Assembly: GCA_009733775.1 (NCBI GenBank)
Contig: WOGZ01000253.1
Coordinates: 1-48,676, forward strand
Source of the DNA: Alectoria sarmentosa
Lineage: Eukaryota > Ascomycota > Lecanoromycetes > Lecanorales > Parmeliaceae
Length of the DNA: 48,676 bases
Direction: 5' to 3'
Shown: positions 9,953-20,427 of the stretch, piece by piece
Numbering within the stretch: the first letter of the stretch is position 1
How the letters are laid out: each line of letters starts with the position of its first letter
Translations under genes and position numbers: made by a program
The notes under the pieces: generated by a model
What the model was told of the DNA's origin: nothing
The model's database searches: none
What the model saw: the letters and a program-made list of their open reading frames with translations, nothing else

Positions 9953-12115
9953 ATGGTGAGTTTATATGATTACCACTACTCATATACCCGCCTCAAACCC
10001 ATCCTTTAACCCTCTACACACTGACGGCCAACCAAGTCTGGCAACTCCGACTCTCCGAGCCAAGGCCAGCCTCCTTCCTTCGACGAGGCCTCCAACCTTG
10101 TTCGCGAAGCTGCATCGCATCGCAACGCTCAACGACATGGGATTGAAGATGTGCGGCGATTAAGCGACCATGTGAATCATTCGGATGACCGTCAAAGACT
10201 GCGAGTGGTGCGAGAAGAGCTGAGGCGTAGACCTGCTGCTGAGGCGAGGTCTGCAAATGGTAATGCACTATCTGATGCTCAAGCTCCAACCTCTGCTATG
10301 AGGTCTCGACTTGAAAATGTTCGGCACCGGGCTCGTCATCGTGTGCAAGATCGGGCTACTCTGTCGGGAAGTGGGGGAACCGTACAACAGTGCGTCATCT
10401 TTTCTGAACTATTTGTTCCTGATTCGTGATGCATTTGGAGTTGCGAGACTTGTCTTAGAAGTGAAAGAACACCCGGGGCCTGTTCCGCAGCTCCAATATC
10501 ATCCTAAAAGAGACCTTCTGACTCCGAAATTATTTAGAGCGGTGGAGCGACTCAACGAAGCCAGCTTTAATCTTAGCTCATTGCTCGACCAACCATTTCC
10601 GAGGATAGGATCTCCGGATTTGAGTGCACGAGAATACTCAGGCGAGGCAGAGGTGAACAGAAGACGGGCCAAGCGCCGAAAACTGGATCCCGATCATTTA
10701 TCTGCAGGTCACCTGAGGGGTTTCAGTTACGGATACCGCGGACAAGTTTTACCAGGTCCTCTAAAGATGGAAATCGTCAGCTGCGATGGTGGCTTACACA
10801 CGGAAGCAGCCAGACATGGTAGAGAGTATTTGCCTGAAAACGTGCTCCATAACGACAGGAGCGTCTATTGTACTGATAGCAACAAGTGCAACCTGATTCT
10901 TCGTCATATGGGGGAAACTACATTTTGTTTGAAGAAGCTTGTTATAAAAGCTCCCGCAAGAGGATTCACAGCCCCGTAAGCCTTCCCTGGGGTCTAATCT
11001 GGGTTTTAAGCTAATCTACCGCGATAGCATACAAGAGGGCATGGTCTTCGTTTCTATGTTGGCTTCCGATCTCCTTACTCGTACTGCTCAGTATCAGATG
11101 CGAGACCCTTCTCCGCTTCTGGAAAGCGAGGACTTGGAGCCTCTATATTCAGACGACGCAAATGAAAGCCGGCCTCTCTCTCGCAGACGAGACTCGATTA
11201 ACCAACGCCCAGTGCCGCCTCCAGTCTCGAATTCAGCTGCTCATAGGTACCGACGTAACAATACCAGAAGTACCAGGACCAGTAGCCATCCCTTTCCACT
11301 CATCGACCTCGGCGATGATTCTACCCCACCTCCCCAAACTTTCACTCCTCCAGAGCTTTCTGACTTTACAGTAACAACCACATGCAACGACCCATCTTCT
11401 GATGAAGAAGAACCATCAAGCGCTGCCACGCTGGCTGATCGCCTCCGCCGCGATCGCCTCCCGCCACCTTATGAGCTCTCGTCTGACGAAGATACAGAAG
11501 ACGGCTTGGAGCGCGTTATGCGACGTGCAAGGGCCATGGGGATTCCCCCGAGTCATACCTACTATCGAAGAAGCAGTCGCAGGGCGGAACCTAGCAAGAT
11601 CGAAATTGTCGGTGCTGCAGATGTCAGTGGAGAAGGTAGGAAGAAGGAAGTGTTGGCTCCACATGCCAGATTCTTCATCGAGAGGACTCGCAGGTACGTT
11701 TTTTTCCGAATTGATTTTACCCTACTTGGTACGAACATCGGTCGTAAGACAAGTTTCACGAGCCATAGGTATTTATTTATTTTAGAAGCGTCCCAGAAGT
11801 GTCTTCGAAGTGTTACTAGACTCCGATCTCTATTCCAAAAGGAAAATACTGACTTCGATGTCTCTAACAGTGTGGTTAGTGTTAAATTCGACCCGCCTGT
11901 GTGAGTGTCTACGTGTCTATTTACTCCTCCTTCACTCCCGTCTAGTACCGAACATATCGTGGCCGCCTTTCGGCTAACGATCATCACTCAGCTCCGGCAA
12001 GTTCATCCTCTTGAAGCTATGGAGTCCGTCCAAGGAACAAAATATTGATATTCAAAGCGTCGTCGCGTATGGTTTTGCTGGACCAAGGTTCTTTCCTGCT
12101 GCACAGATGACGTGA
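9953..12115 (+). CDS. conserved fungal protein of unknown function, putative beta-sandwich (galactose-binding-like) fold
   Basis: I recognise this as a fungal conserved protein without an established role. Proposed exons: 9953-9955 (ATG only), 10037-10389, 10448-10975, 11028-11693, 11871-11900, 11992-12115; 567 residues. The N-terminus starts MSGNSDSPSQGQ and is Arg-rich and charged. A basic cluster, RRRAKRRKL at about 190-198, looks like a nuclear signal. A beta-rich segment (about 225-310, MEIVSCDGG ... LVIKAPARGFTAP) pairs with a C-terminal strand block (518-563, VVSVKFDPPV ... FAGPRFFPA). The acidic, Ser/Pro-rich region between (about 320-500) appears disordered. Two halves of one jelly roll split by a long insert is my inference; an F5/8C- or DOC-like fold is possible. 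The second intron's acceptor (10447) was chosen to keep frame. The 177-nt intron 11694-11870 is also open in frame. Confidence 0.7.
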
Positions 12116-12743
12116 GCACTATACCCTAGTCATTGAGGAACTGTTTTTTGAAGCATTCACTCCGTTGGGATCATGCATGCATCTCTTGTTCATAAATGAA
12201 AAACGGTGAGAAATGTATCGAAGTGTTTGCGGATGCATTTCGGCAGCGCCATGATAATGTTTCAGGTAATTGATCTGCACGAATGCTTCTGATAGTATGC
12301 CCATGGACTTTAGAATGATTGAATCTGATAATATTCGCAGCATGAAATGTGGTTCCGGCTTGCTATGGTATCTTAGATTATGAAGAAAGATATTCGCCAA
12401 TCAGTCGATTGGAGAAAAGAAGGTCGGATCAGTAATATACTGCGCAAAAAGGAGTATCTCTGACAAAACGACCGCTCGATGAAAATGGCGAGTAGTGCAC
12501 CTACTCTTGTCCACCACATCCAACGCCTAGCTCTTGAATTCTGAGACATAAATCTTCTCCCACGCTAACATTTTCCAATCCTACCATCCCATTCTCATTT
12601 CCACTACATCATCATCCTATTCATGAACATGCCATTTCTCATGTGTGGCCAGATGGACGACCGATCCAAACCTTCACTGAAGTGGCAATGCTGTTGTTCG
12701 TGCTCGGACAGCTGACGTTCAATCAATGATAATCCACAGGGTC
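12116..12743. other. convergent 3' intergenic region, unknown gene / RFX
   Basis: This 628-bp gap lies between converging stops. Open frames on both strands are short and unsupported. It probably holds two 3' UTRs; no repeat or RNA gene was seen. Confidence 0.55.
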
Positions 12744-15474
12744 TCAGCATACAACCACATCCGCAGGGTCGGACGCTCCATTCACCCCAGAAGCTACAAA
12801 TCCTCCATAATCTGGCATACCTCTAGACTCATTGTGCTGTGGCAGCTCCACGTCATCCATCCCGATGCCACTGTCGTCTTGACTCTGCACGTGCTCGCAC
12901 TCGGCTTCTTTGGTGGCATGCTGGGGTATCGGCTCGTCAAACTGTTCTTGCGCAGACCCGTCCATCGCGGCAGAGGGATGACGAGAACGATATCTGGAAT
13001 GCTGCAGATGTGGATCGAGCTGATCACAGTCGCGATGAAAGTTGTTCCTCACGTCAACACTTCCATAGCGACTAGGCGCATCAATGCTATCGTTGAGCCC
13101 AGTCCTTGGTCTCGAGCCTCCACGATTTTCAGTCTCATTATCATTCACGCCGAAGCCTGCCTCGTACGCAGACCTCTTTTGCGGTCTCATCTCCATGCTA
13201 CTCGGCGAATGCTCCAAGAAGCCACCTTTCTCAGCCATCCATTGGAGCATCTCGTCAACCCAGACTTTGGTAACCCACCATGAACCAAAACTCAATGCCT
13301 GCGCCATCGTGATATCACGTAGTGCAGCCGAGCCAACCTCGCCAACACAGTGAAGAAGGAGGCGGGCATCGATACCAGGAAAGCGAGACGACAGGTCGTA
13401 CAAAAATGTGGTCCACCGGTCCAGGACACCCGATGTCGAGCTGTCATCCATCTCATGGTGTGTTTGTAGTAAGTAGTTCAGGCCCGCGCTAGACGCAGCG
13501 TTGGCATATATTGGGAGCATGCCCGAATAAGAAGCGGCCCTAAGAGGTCCAAGTAGCTCATGTACCTCATTTGTCAAGATTTGCATAGTGCGTGTGTATC
13601 CCCGACCTGGAAGGCTGCTCTCAACAACACTTACAGGCTTGACATAGCATACCCAGTCGTGCCACATTTGATCCCGATTGGCATCATTGGTGAGCATGTT
13701 TGCTGCTGCATGAGCTGTAGCATTGACACGAAGAAGGCGATCAATCAGGCCAGCAAAGATCGTTGCAGGACCAAGTTTTGCGTCACGGACGTGCTGCGGA
13801 TGGTTTTGAAATGTTGTCGAGATGTGGGTGTTCAACTTGTTGGATATATTGCGGAAGGTTTCTGTGACTTTCGGAGGCATTACTTGGAGAGCGAGAGGAG
13901 ACACAAAACGTATCATTTTTTGATACATAAGCCAATCGCACTCTTTGACCCAGGTAGCAATATTTCGATGAGCGAGCAACTTTTGGACCGGGACTGTCAA
14001 CGTCCCATGAAACGAAGTAAAATGGTGCCAGAACATCTTCTCCTTGCAAAATCGGAAGCTGTCTATGACAGATATGCAGTGAGTACGGTATAAAGCTATC
14101 AATGCATTCGCAGCATCGGGGTCAGTTCCCATGGGTAGGTAGCGTTGCAGATTGGGCAGCTCAATCGGTTCGTTATGTGCGTAGGGAGGCTCTTGTTGAG
14201 TTGGAAATTTGAGCTCCCGACGAACCATATTGCGACCAGAGGGACCATGGTGGATAGTAGGCGATGCAGGATTAAGATACAGGCAGCCCGGAGCCTTTTG
14301 GTTACGCATAATGTGTTGTGAAGGGTCTGGGGTGACTTGGGTGTTCGGGGAGGGAAAGACAGCAGTGTCTGCTAGAAAATGGGTTCTGAAGCTGTTGTGC
14401 AGACTAGAGTCAGAACTTGAAAGAAAGATAAACAGGAATTATCAGGTCAACGTAGCAGCGTGACGAGATCGTCACCGTATGAAGTAGCTTACCTTCTAGG
14501 ACACGAGCTATCTGTTGTTCCAACGACATCTCCTTCATTTTGGAACTGGTCACCACCGTGACCTTCAGGGGAGTCATCTATCAAGGTGAGATCAACGTAA
14601 TGGTACTTTGATTCTCCACGCATCCCGAGTCGTCGAGTTTGAATGCCGGGAAAAATGATTCTGACTAGCTTGCCAAAACTGGCCGGGTTAAGCGGAGACA
14701 CTCTTTCATTGCCGCACCTTGTTGCGTAATGGGAGTAAACTCGATTGCGAGGTACTGAGCTGTTGCCTCTTCTACATATAGAATTCAGCCTACGATAGAA
14801 GGGCGGCTAGTTAGCACATGCCTGCGTCGGTCCAATGTGCGGTCTCACCAATTCATTGCAAATATCTGTTTGGTTTTCTCTGATTTGGGTCCTCTCTCAT
14901 TTGCAAGTACCGAAGCAGCAACGTCATTCAAATCACGATCTTTGTTTGCGGCAAAAAGCTTTCGGAGCTCGTTGTCATTTGCAATGCTTGAGGCTGAGCC
15001 TTTCTTCTTCCTCGTTTCTCCAACTCCTGCATCATCTTGGGTCTGCTCATCGTTGAACGTCATGATAAACTGTTGCCCCTGACCATCGGACGAATGGTTG
15101 TGGTTCATTGACTGTCTCATCGCATCATCATTCCCATTGTGTAAATGTTCTACACTCATTGCCTGCGCTTCGGCAGCATGTTCTTGTAGTGACGGATCAA
15201 TTGCGTATTGCTGGGTCGGGTGTTGGTTGGTCAATTGCTGCTCAGAGCGTGTGACCATGTTTTCAGCAGGCTCCTTCAATGACATAACATGGGCTGACTG
15301 AGCTCGAGGTATATGAGACGGTTCAGGCAGAGGCTGATATTGCTGCGCAGGTTGTGCGCCGTTTGTATTGATGCTTGTTGTTGAAGCGCGGGAGATTGGT
15401 CGTGGATGGCCGCTCGCATTTGAGCCAGATGTGTCAGATGTGTTAGACCGTGGTCGGACAGGGCCAGGAGCCAT
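12744..15474 (-). CDS. rfxA: RFX-family winged-helix transcription factor
   Basis: Nuclear DNA-binding regulator; fungal relatives include yeast Rfx1/Crt1, fission yeast Sak1 and CPCR1/RfxA, known for DNA-damage response, cell-cycle or development and beta-lactam gene control. Exons on the minus strand: 15474-14849, 14789-14493, 14391-12744; 856 residues. The N-terminal 190 residues are Ser/Gln-rich and low complexity. The RFX winged helix spans about 195-282, with VPRNRVYSHYATRC, LNPASFGKLVRIIFPGIQTR and RLGMRGESKYHYVDL. The last includes the recognition wing. The large C-terminal exon carries the extended conserved and dimerisation region, then a disordered acidic tail. A start 14 codons upstream (MCITV, 15516) is in frame but less like the family. 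Its targets cannot be read from this window. Confidence 0.93.
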
Positions 15475-16172
15475 TTTTACGGTATTCCCCTGAAGCTGCG
15501 ACACTGTTATACACAAGTCAGCACCGTAAGTTGCAAAAAGATTAGGTCAACAGGTATAGGAAGAGCGCACCAGTCGGTGCTTGACGGCAGCGATAGGTTC
15601 TCAGGAACTGGACGTCATTGAATCTATTCCACCAATCGGGCCACTTATTATCTTGAGCTGTTTTAAAGGACTAAGTCGAGAAGATTTGTTTGTTTGTTTG
15701 TTTGGGGGGGGGGGAATGGCTGGATTTGGAGTCAATCGCAATGTCGTCGCTGGGATAACGACGCTGATAAAGATGCCACTTCGAAGCTCCGAAGAGACTA
15801 CCTTGGCCCTAGACCGTGTGTAGCTTCAACGAGCCAGGAAGCCTTTGGAGCGTTGAGACTCGGTGCCTTTGAATCTGGGTTGACGTTGAATGGTTGTTTA
15901 CAAAATTGGTTGCGATGGGCGATGGACAATAAGTGGAAGTTCCGGGCTGCGACTAGCACTAGAGTAGAATAGTTTGGGTCTAGCTTTGCGAGTAAGGTAT
16001 CGAAATTTTATCTCAAGCATAAATACCTTACTACCTCCGTACCCTACTTAATCTTCATACACCACACCCAAGCACATCTGACCGACTCCAACACCATCAT
16101 TCATCTACAGCAACCCTTCATCCTATCAACTACCTCATAATATTTCTTTCTTCCCAGCAGCAATTCGCAAAC
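15475..16172. promoter_or_regulatory. divergent promoter, RFX / YOP1
   Basis: This 698-bp gap separates the two start codons. It contains a five-unit TTTG tract followed by eleven G (15685-15714), and a TACC/GGTA/CTTA word cluster near 15993-16050. A pyrimidine-rich stretch precedes the YOP1 ATG. No convincing gene lies inside. Confidence 0.6.
15685..15714. repeat. (TTTG)5 plus G11 microsatellite
   Basis: Five TTTG units run directly into eleven consecutive G. It is likely length-variable, and the G run is prone to sequencing error. It lies in the RFX/YOP1 divergent promoter. Confidence 0.9.
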
Positions 16173-17017
16173 ATGTCTTTCCAGGACCGCACACAGCACC
16201 AAATCGGCCAGATTGATAAGGAGGTAGTTTCTTCCCACCGCTCGCGATAGATCTCCCTATGCCTACACTTGCCCTGAATCATCTCGTCAAAGGTGTATAT
16301 TGACGAAGAGATGATACAGCTCTCCAAATACCCCATGCTCAACAACTTCGAAAAGCAGACTTCGGTGCCTAAGGTCTATGCCTTTCTCGGCCTTGTCGGC
16401 ATCTACTTTTTCCTTGTCTTCTTCAACATTGCTGGCGAGTTTCTTGTGAACTTTGCTGGGTTCCTCGTCCCCGGATATTATTCCCTGGAAGCTCTGTTCA
16501 GTGCGAGCAAGGTTGATGATACCCAGGTAAGCATCTCGGTCCATACATTGCTTTGATCTGAATTCCATGCTGATAGTGTCCCTAGTGGTTAACAGTAAGT
16601 CAAGCTCAATTTGAGGGATGTTCTGCAGCTACGAAATGGCTTTTTTAACAATTGCAGTACTGGGTCGTCTACGCATTCTTGTCCGTGTTCGAGAGCGCTG
16701 TGAACGCTGTCTACTGGTTCCGTAAGTCCACGGCCTCATGCTGAAGGTGTCCCCTTTTTGTTAATAAGCAACAGCCTTCTACTACACCTTCAAGTTCGTC
16801 CTCGTCTTGTGGATGGCTCTCCCTCAAACCGGGTAAGTCTGGCCGCAACAATCTCACCGTTTTAGCACGTGACTAATGAAAACACAATAGTGGCGCCCAA
16901 ATCGTCTTCCGTTCCTTTATCCAGCCGGTCTTCTCCCGCTTCTTCTCCCAGAGCGGCTCTACTGCTGCCAACCTTCGCTCTCAGGCTGACCAGGCGACCA
17001 AGCCTCACGCCATGTAA
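16173..17017 (+). CDS. YOP1: ER-membrane-shaping protein YOP1 (REEP5/DP1 family)
   Basis: Hairpin membrane protein that, with reticulons, curves and stabilises tubular endoplasmic reticulum. Exons: 16173-16223, 16320-16526, 16587-16595, 16658-16721, 16775-16832, 16891-17017; 171 residues, the usual length. It opens MSFQDRTQHQIGQIDKE, then the TB2/DP1/HVA22 domain with hydrophobic segments around KVYAFLGLVGIYFFLVFFNI and NFAGFLVPGYYSLEAL, WLTYWVVYAFLSVFESA and FPFYYTFKFVLVLWMALPQT. The C-terminal amphipathic stretch SFIQPVFSRFF is typical. Six exons for so short a protein is dense, and exon 3 is only 9 nt (Trp-Leu-Thr). The microexon is supported because WLTYW is a family signature and all phases close. 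It is convergent with ATG101. Confidence 0.96.
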
Positions 17018-17443
17018 AGCGCCCAAATTGGCCTTCGAAGCCTGTCCTGGCCTTTACCCAACACGACAATACCTTTCCTCTTTCCAAAGGCTGGATGCAT
17101 AATCGACAGTTGGGCATGTCAGGAGCAGCGGGCCGGACTTGTTTAGCGGGATTTGAATCGTAGGAGTAAGCGAGTTTTCAGTCAAGCATCGAGCGCACGA
17201 TTTGGTCTTCTACTGTATGATACAGCCTAGCTGGTAATGTAGTCTTCATGTCCTGTGTGCACAAGCAATGTCCCAATCTGCTCATCATGTGTGTGCGCCA
17301 TCAACTTATGAGGTTTACTGAGCATGGTGGCAAGTGTGGGGCTCAAGAAATGGCTCGTTATCGCACATTAATGCCGCAATTCAACTTGCGATTCCATGGC
17401 CCATCCTACCCACAGGCTCATAGGGCCAATTTATCCAGTGCTT
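17018..17443. other. convergent 3' intergenic region, YOP1 / ATG101
   Basis: This 426-bp gap lies between converging stops. No gene or repeat is evident; it is presumably both 3' UTRs. Confidence 0.6.
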
Positions 17444-18146
17444 TCAAAACATGCCAATGCTTTTCCCCCAACCTTCTACTCGTGGATTCAATTCTATATG
17501 GAAGGGGAATGGATTCGTCTCGCTAGTGGTTATTGGAGGTATGTGATCCTTGTCTCGATTGACAAGCGTGATAATCTTCATGGCTGTCTTCTGCAGCGTT
17601 GATCCGATAGCTTTCATCACCTTGCTTCGTTCTGTTGAATAGTCAGCGATGCTGGATTTCAGCTCACGAGTCCCGGCATAGAAGGCCTGCCTATCTCCGT
17701 CTTCGGCGTAGCTAGAGTCACTTCCAAACACCATGACTCCCAGCAAACTTCTTCGTCACCCTTCGCTCCGCTCGTGAACCAGCCTAGGCCCCCACCTTTC
17801 CTTCTCTTCTTTTCGAAGAATTGTACCACTAGTGAGCCCCGCACACTGCTCTTCGGGGAGGAAGTAGAGGACAGTTGCCGTATCAGTTGTCCAACGCGTG
17901 TGTCTATCAGGGTTTCGAGCTCAGGATCGGCAACGAGAGGAAGGGTGAGATCGAGGACTTCAATGCTGGAGGGTCTTATGGAAGGAAAGTATCGGTGAAA
18001 GAAGATGGTGTGAAGTATTCCTAGCTAGTGTCAGCACTCTGATTATTCGAAAAGGTTGAGTTGAATCTACCTCGAACGATATCTTTGACACAGGTGGGGT
18101 CGGCGAAGACGTCGAGTATGTATTGAGGGGGTTTTCGCTGCTCCAT
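17444..18146 (-). CDS. ATG101: autophagy-related protein 101 (HORMA domain)
   Basis: Component of the ATG1/ULK1 initiation complex; it pairs through its HORMA domain with ATG13 at the pre-autophagosomal site. Budding yeast lacks it, while filamentous fungi keep it. Exons on the minus strand: 18146-18071, 18020-17691, 17631-17444; 197 residues, normal for the family. It begins MEQRKPPQYILDVFADP, followed by IFFHRYFPSIRPS and VVQFFEKKRRK. A loop holding W106-F107 may correspond to the WF finger that recruits downstream factors. The C-terminal block is IITLVNRDKDHIPPITTSET. The second intron (17632-17690, 59 nt) fits only with a GC donor: the upstream exon ends ATA-G, the intron starts GCAGGC and ends CAACAG, and the join reads TEIERSKV in frame. 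The nearby GTGAGC donor would break the frame. Confidence 0.93.
17632..17690 (-). other. ATG101: probable GC-AG intron of ATG101
   Basis: On the minus strand the intron runs GCAGGC...CTGACTATTCAACAG. The branch-like CTGAC is followed ten bases later by AG. Using the GC donor gives phase 1 on both sides and restores the conserved Thr-Glu-x-Glu-Arg-x-Lys segment. The alternative GT donor (GTGAGC, 24 nt downstream) leaves phase 0 against a phase-1 acceptor. Confidence 0.75.
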
Positions 18147-18629
18147 AATGTGAAATCAAAAGAAGCCGGCCACTGCCAGCATGGACTTGGCACGAGAAGG
18201 TAAAAGTACCTTGTATTTAAGAGACCAGGGACGCTGAAACCGTGTCGACTGGAGGATGCGATAGTCGACGGTGAACTGCTGTATATAGATCCCTTGACTG
18301 CCTTCACATTCTTGCTCGTGATGACCTTCCTTCTCCTCGCTCCCCCCACTTTGAAGCTCAAGCAGAAAAGCACTTACTTTACGGAGTACTCGAGCCACTG
18401 TCGGCATAACTCTAAATTTCAAATCCGTACACTAGCGCTCCCCGCCGTCTTTAGGGCTGCCTCCAACGCGGAAAACCTCTTTACCCCAGTACAGTACAGT
18501 ACATTACAGTACATTACAATACAGTACAGGACCGCAATCCTCAGGCTTGTAGTTGAATGTCGTCGCCAACTCTCACTTCTCACCGTCTTCGAGGTCTACA
18601 TTGCTGACAGTGCACGGGTCGCAAAGGGG
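18147..18629. promoter_or_regulatory. divergent promoter, ATG101 / PEX3
   Basis: This 483-bp gap serves two organelle-related genes. It holds a run of ACAGTACAGT and ACATTACAGT words at about 18488-18530. Short frames on either strand have no recognisable product. Confidence 0.6.
18488..18530. repeat. GTACA/TTACA tandem microrepeat
   Basis: Seven to eight units of five bases (AGTAC or ATTAC with C/A joins) stand in a row, about 100 bp upstream of the PEX3 start codon. The words are partly self-complementary (GTAC) and related to the TACC words seen in other gaps. Confidence 0.7.
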
Positions 18630-20427
18630 ATGATGTCCGCTACAAGAAGATGGCTGCGGCGAAACCGTACAGGCTTCGCTATTGGATTTGGGCTTATTGG
18701 TGTCGGATATGTTGCAGGCCAATATGTGCTATCCAAGATCACCGAGGCGAGGGAGCGTTTGGCCGGTGACCGTATAGCTAAAGAAAAGTACAGATTCGTT
18801 GCGCTCTCTCCAAAACTGGCGCTGACTGAATAGCTTGCGCCGACGATTCCAACATAATCAAGAAGATTGTACTATTACTGTCCTCGAACTGCTGCCCACT
18901 GTGGCCGAGAACATCATCGAAGCTTTGCCATCAGAGAAGATTACACAGCATCTGCAGCAGAAAAAGGCAGAGAGATTGGGCAAGAGCGCAGGCACGTCCG
19001 ATGTAGCGCCATCAGAGCTCTCATCGGGGACCCCAAGTGCAGCAGACGAAGATGGAAGAAGCTTATCGAGCTTCCAAAGCGAAGGCTACGTCCATGCTAG
19101 TCAGATGGGGGCTCCCAGCTTTGGCAACGGTAAATCCAAATCCCCTTCGAGCAAAGCCCAGCTGTGGAATGATCTCAAGATCAGTTGTCAGTGCTCCGAA
19201 TCTGCCTCTCCCCCTCCTTCATACTGATGCATTGTAGCAATTACGAGATCATTCACTCTGCTATACACAGTCACTTTGCTTAGTCTATTGACCCGCACTC
19301 AGCTCAACCTCCTGGGTCGAAGAAATTACCTTTCGAGTGTTGTATCTCTAGCTTCACACCCGCAGCACGATCCCACAATCAGCCTTGAAGATCACGACGA
19401 CGACAACGTTGAACGAGTATATGGTAACGACTTTGATACAAATCGCAAATACCTTACATTCAGTTGGTGGTTACTGCATCGAGGATGGAAAGAAGTGATG
19501 GTGAAAGTCGAGGATGCCGTTAAAGAAGTCTTTGGCTCTGTAAATCCAAGAGAAGATATCCCCCTCGAGAGGATATCAAGCCTGATACTGGAGGTGAGAA
19601 AGGCAGTAGAAGGCGCGACTCCTGAAGAGCGGAAGTAAGCCGACTTCACCCGTCCATTCTAACCTTCCTTACTAACGCGTTGTAGAACGCGCAAGTGGCT
19701 CCCGTTTCTTCTCCCGCCTTCTGACCAAGAGGAGTCTGTCCTTCAAGAGTCTGGCATGACCACCCCTCCAAATCTACCCTCTCCTCCGACCTCTCCAGCC
19801 TCCTCAACAATGTCTTCTCCTCTCCGCCGCCTCCTTGACGAGACATCTGATCTTATCGACTCCCCAATGTTCACCCACGTCCTCACCCTTCTCCTTGACG
19901 CTACATTTTCCCAACTCGTAGACAAGAAGCTTCGCTCAGAGGCTTACAAGCTCGCATGTCTGAGTCCCACGGCTACTTCAGAACCTAGGATAGCCGAGGT
20001 TACCGATTCCGACCCACTGACAGCCTCGGCGAAACTTGCTACAATATTGGCCGTCATGACGAGGGAAGCGCATAAGATTGGCAATGGGGTGCCGAATGAA
20101 TATGTCCAGGCGATGGAGGCTGTGAGTGAGCTAGATGCGTTTGCAGCGGTAGTCTACAGCAGTAATTTCGAATTTGAGGCCGGGGTTGAGACTAATATCA
20201 CGCCCGATTCTACAGTTTTTGGAGGCAGAGATGAGATAGCAGGAGGTGGAAAGGATGGAAAGAGCTTGGGCAGTAGATCTACAGCCGAAGTGGAAGATGT
20301 GGTAAGGGTGGGAATAGGTGGAGGCATCATTGACAGGGCTAATGGAGCTGTCGATGCCGCATGGGGAGGCTTCGAGAGCGTTTGGGGCAAGGTAACTGGG
20401 AGTGGTGAGTCGGCGATGACTGGGTAA
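18630..20427 (+). CDS. PEX3: peroxisomal biogenesis factor 3
   Basis: Integral peroxisomal membrane protein that docks PEX19 and inserts peroxisomal membrane proteins; it also acts in ER-derived peroxisome formation and in inheritance or pexophagy through partner proteins. Exons: 18630-18787, 18834-19186, 19238-19634, 19686-20427; 549 residues, in the family range. The N-terminus MMSATRRWLRRNRTG is positively charged and is followed by the membrane segment FAIGFGLIGVGYVAGQYVL (about 16-34), the targeting signal pattern of PEX3. Next come the conserved RRRFQHNQEDCTITVLELLP and FTLLYTVTLLSLLTRTQLNLL blocks of the helical PEX19-binding domain. A Pro/Ser-rich, low-complexity insertion sits near 355-380 (PPNLPSPPTSPASS). 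Two ATGs are adjacent (18630, 18633), and the first is used here. All introns are GT-AG. Confidence 0.95.

Noticed and set aside
11041..11904. A 287-codon continuous frame that could be taken as a separate gene.
   Set aside because: It is the middle of the 9953-12115 gene: the join at 10975/11028 keeps frame, and the reading through 11694-11870 is an intron with GT and AG ends.
13560..14093. A 177-codon plus-strand frame opposite the RFX gene.
   Set aside because: It is a shadow of the long minus-strand exon that carries conserved RFX sequence.
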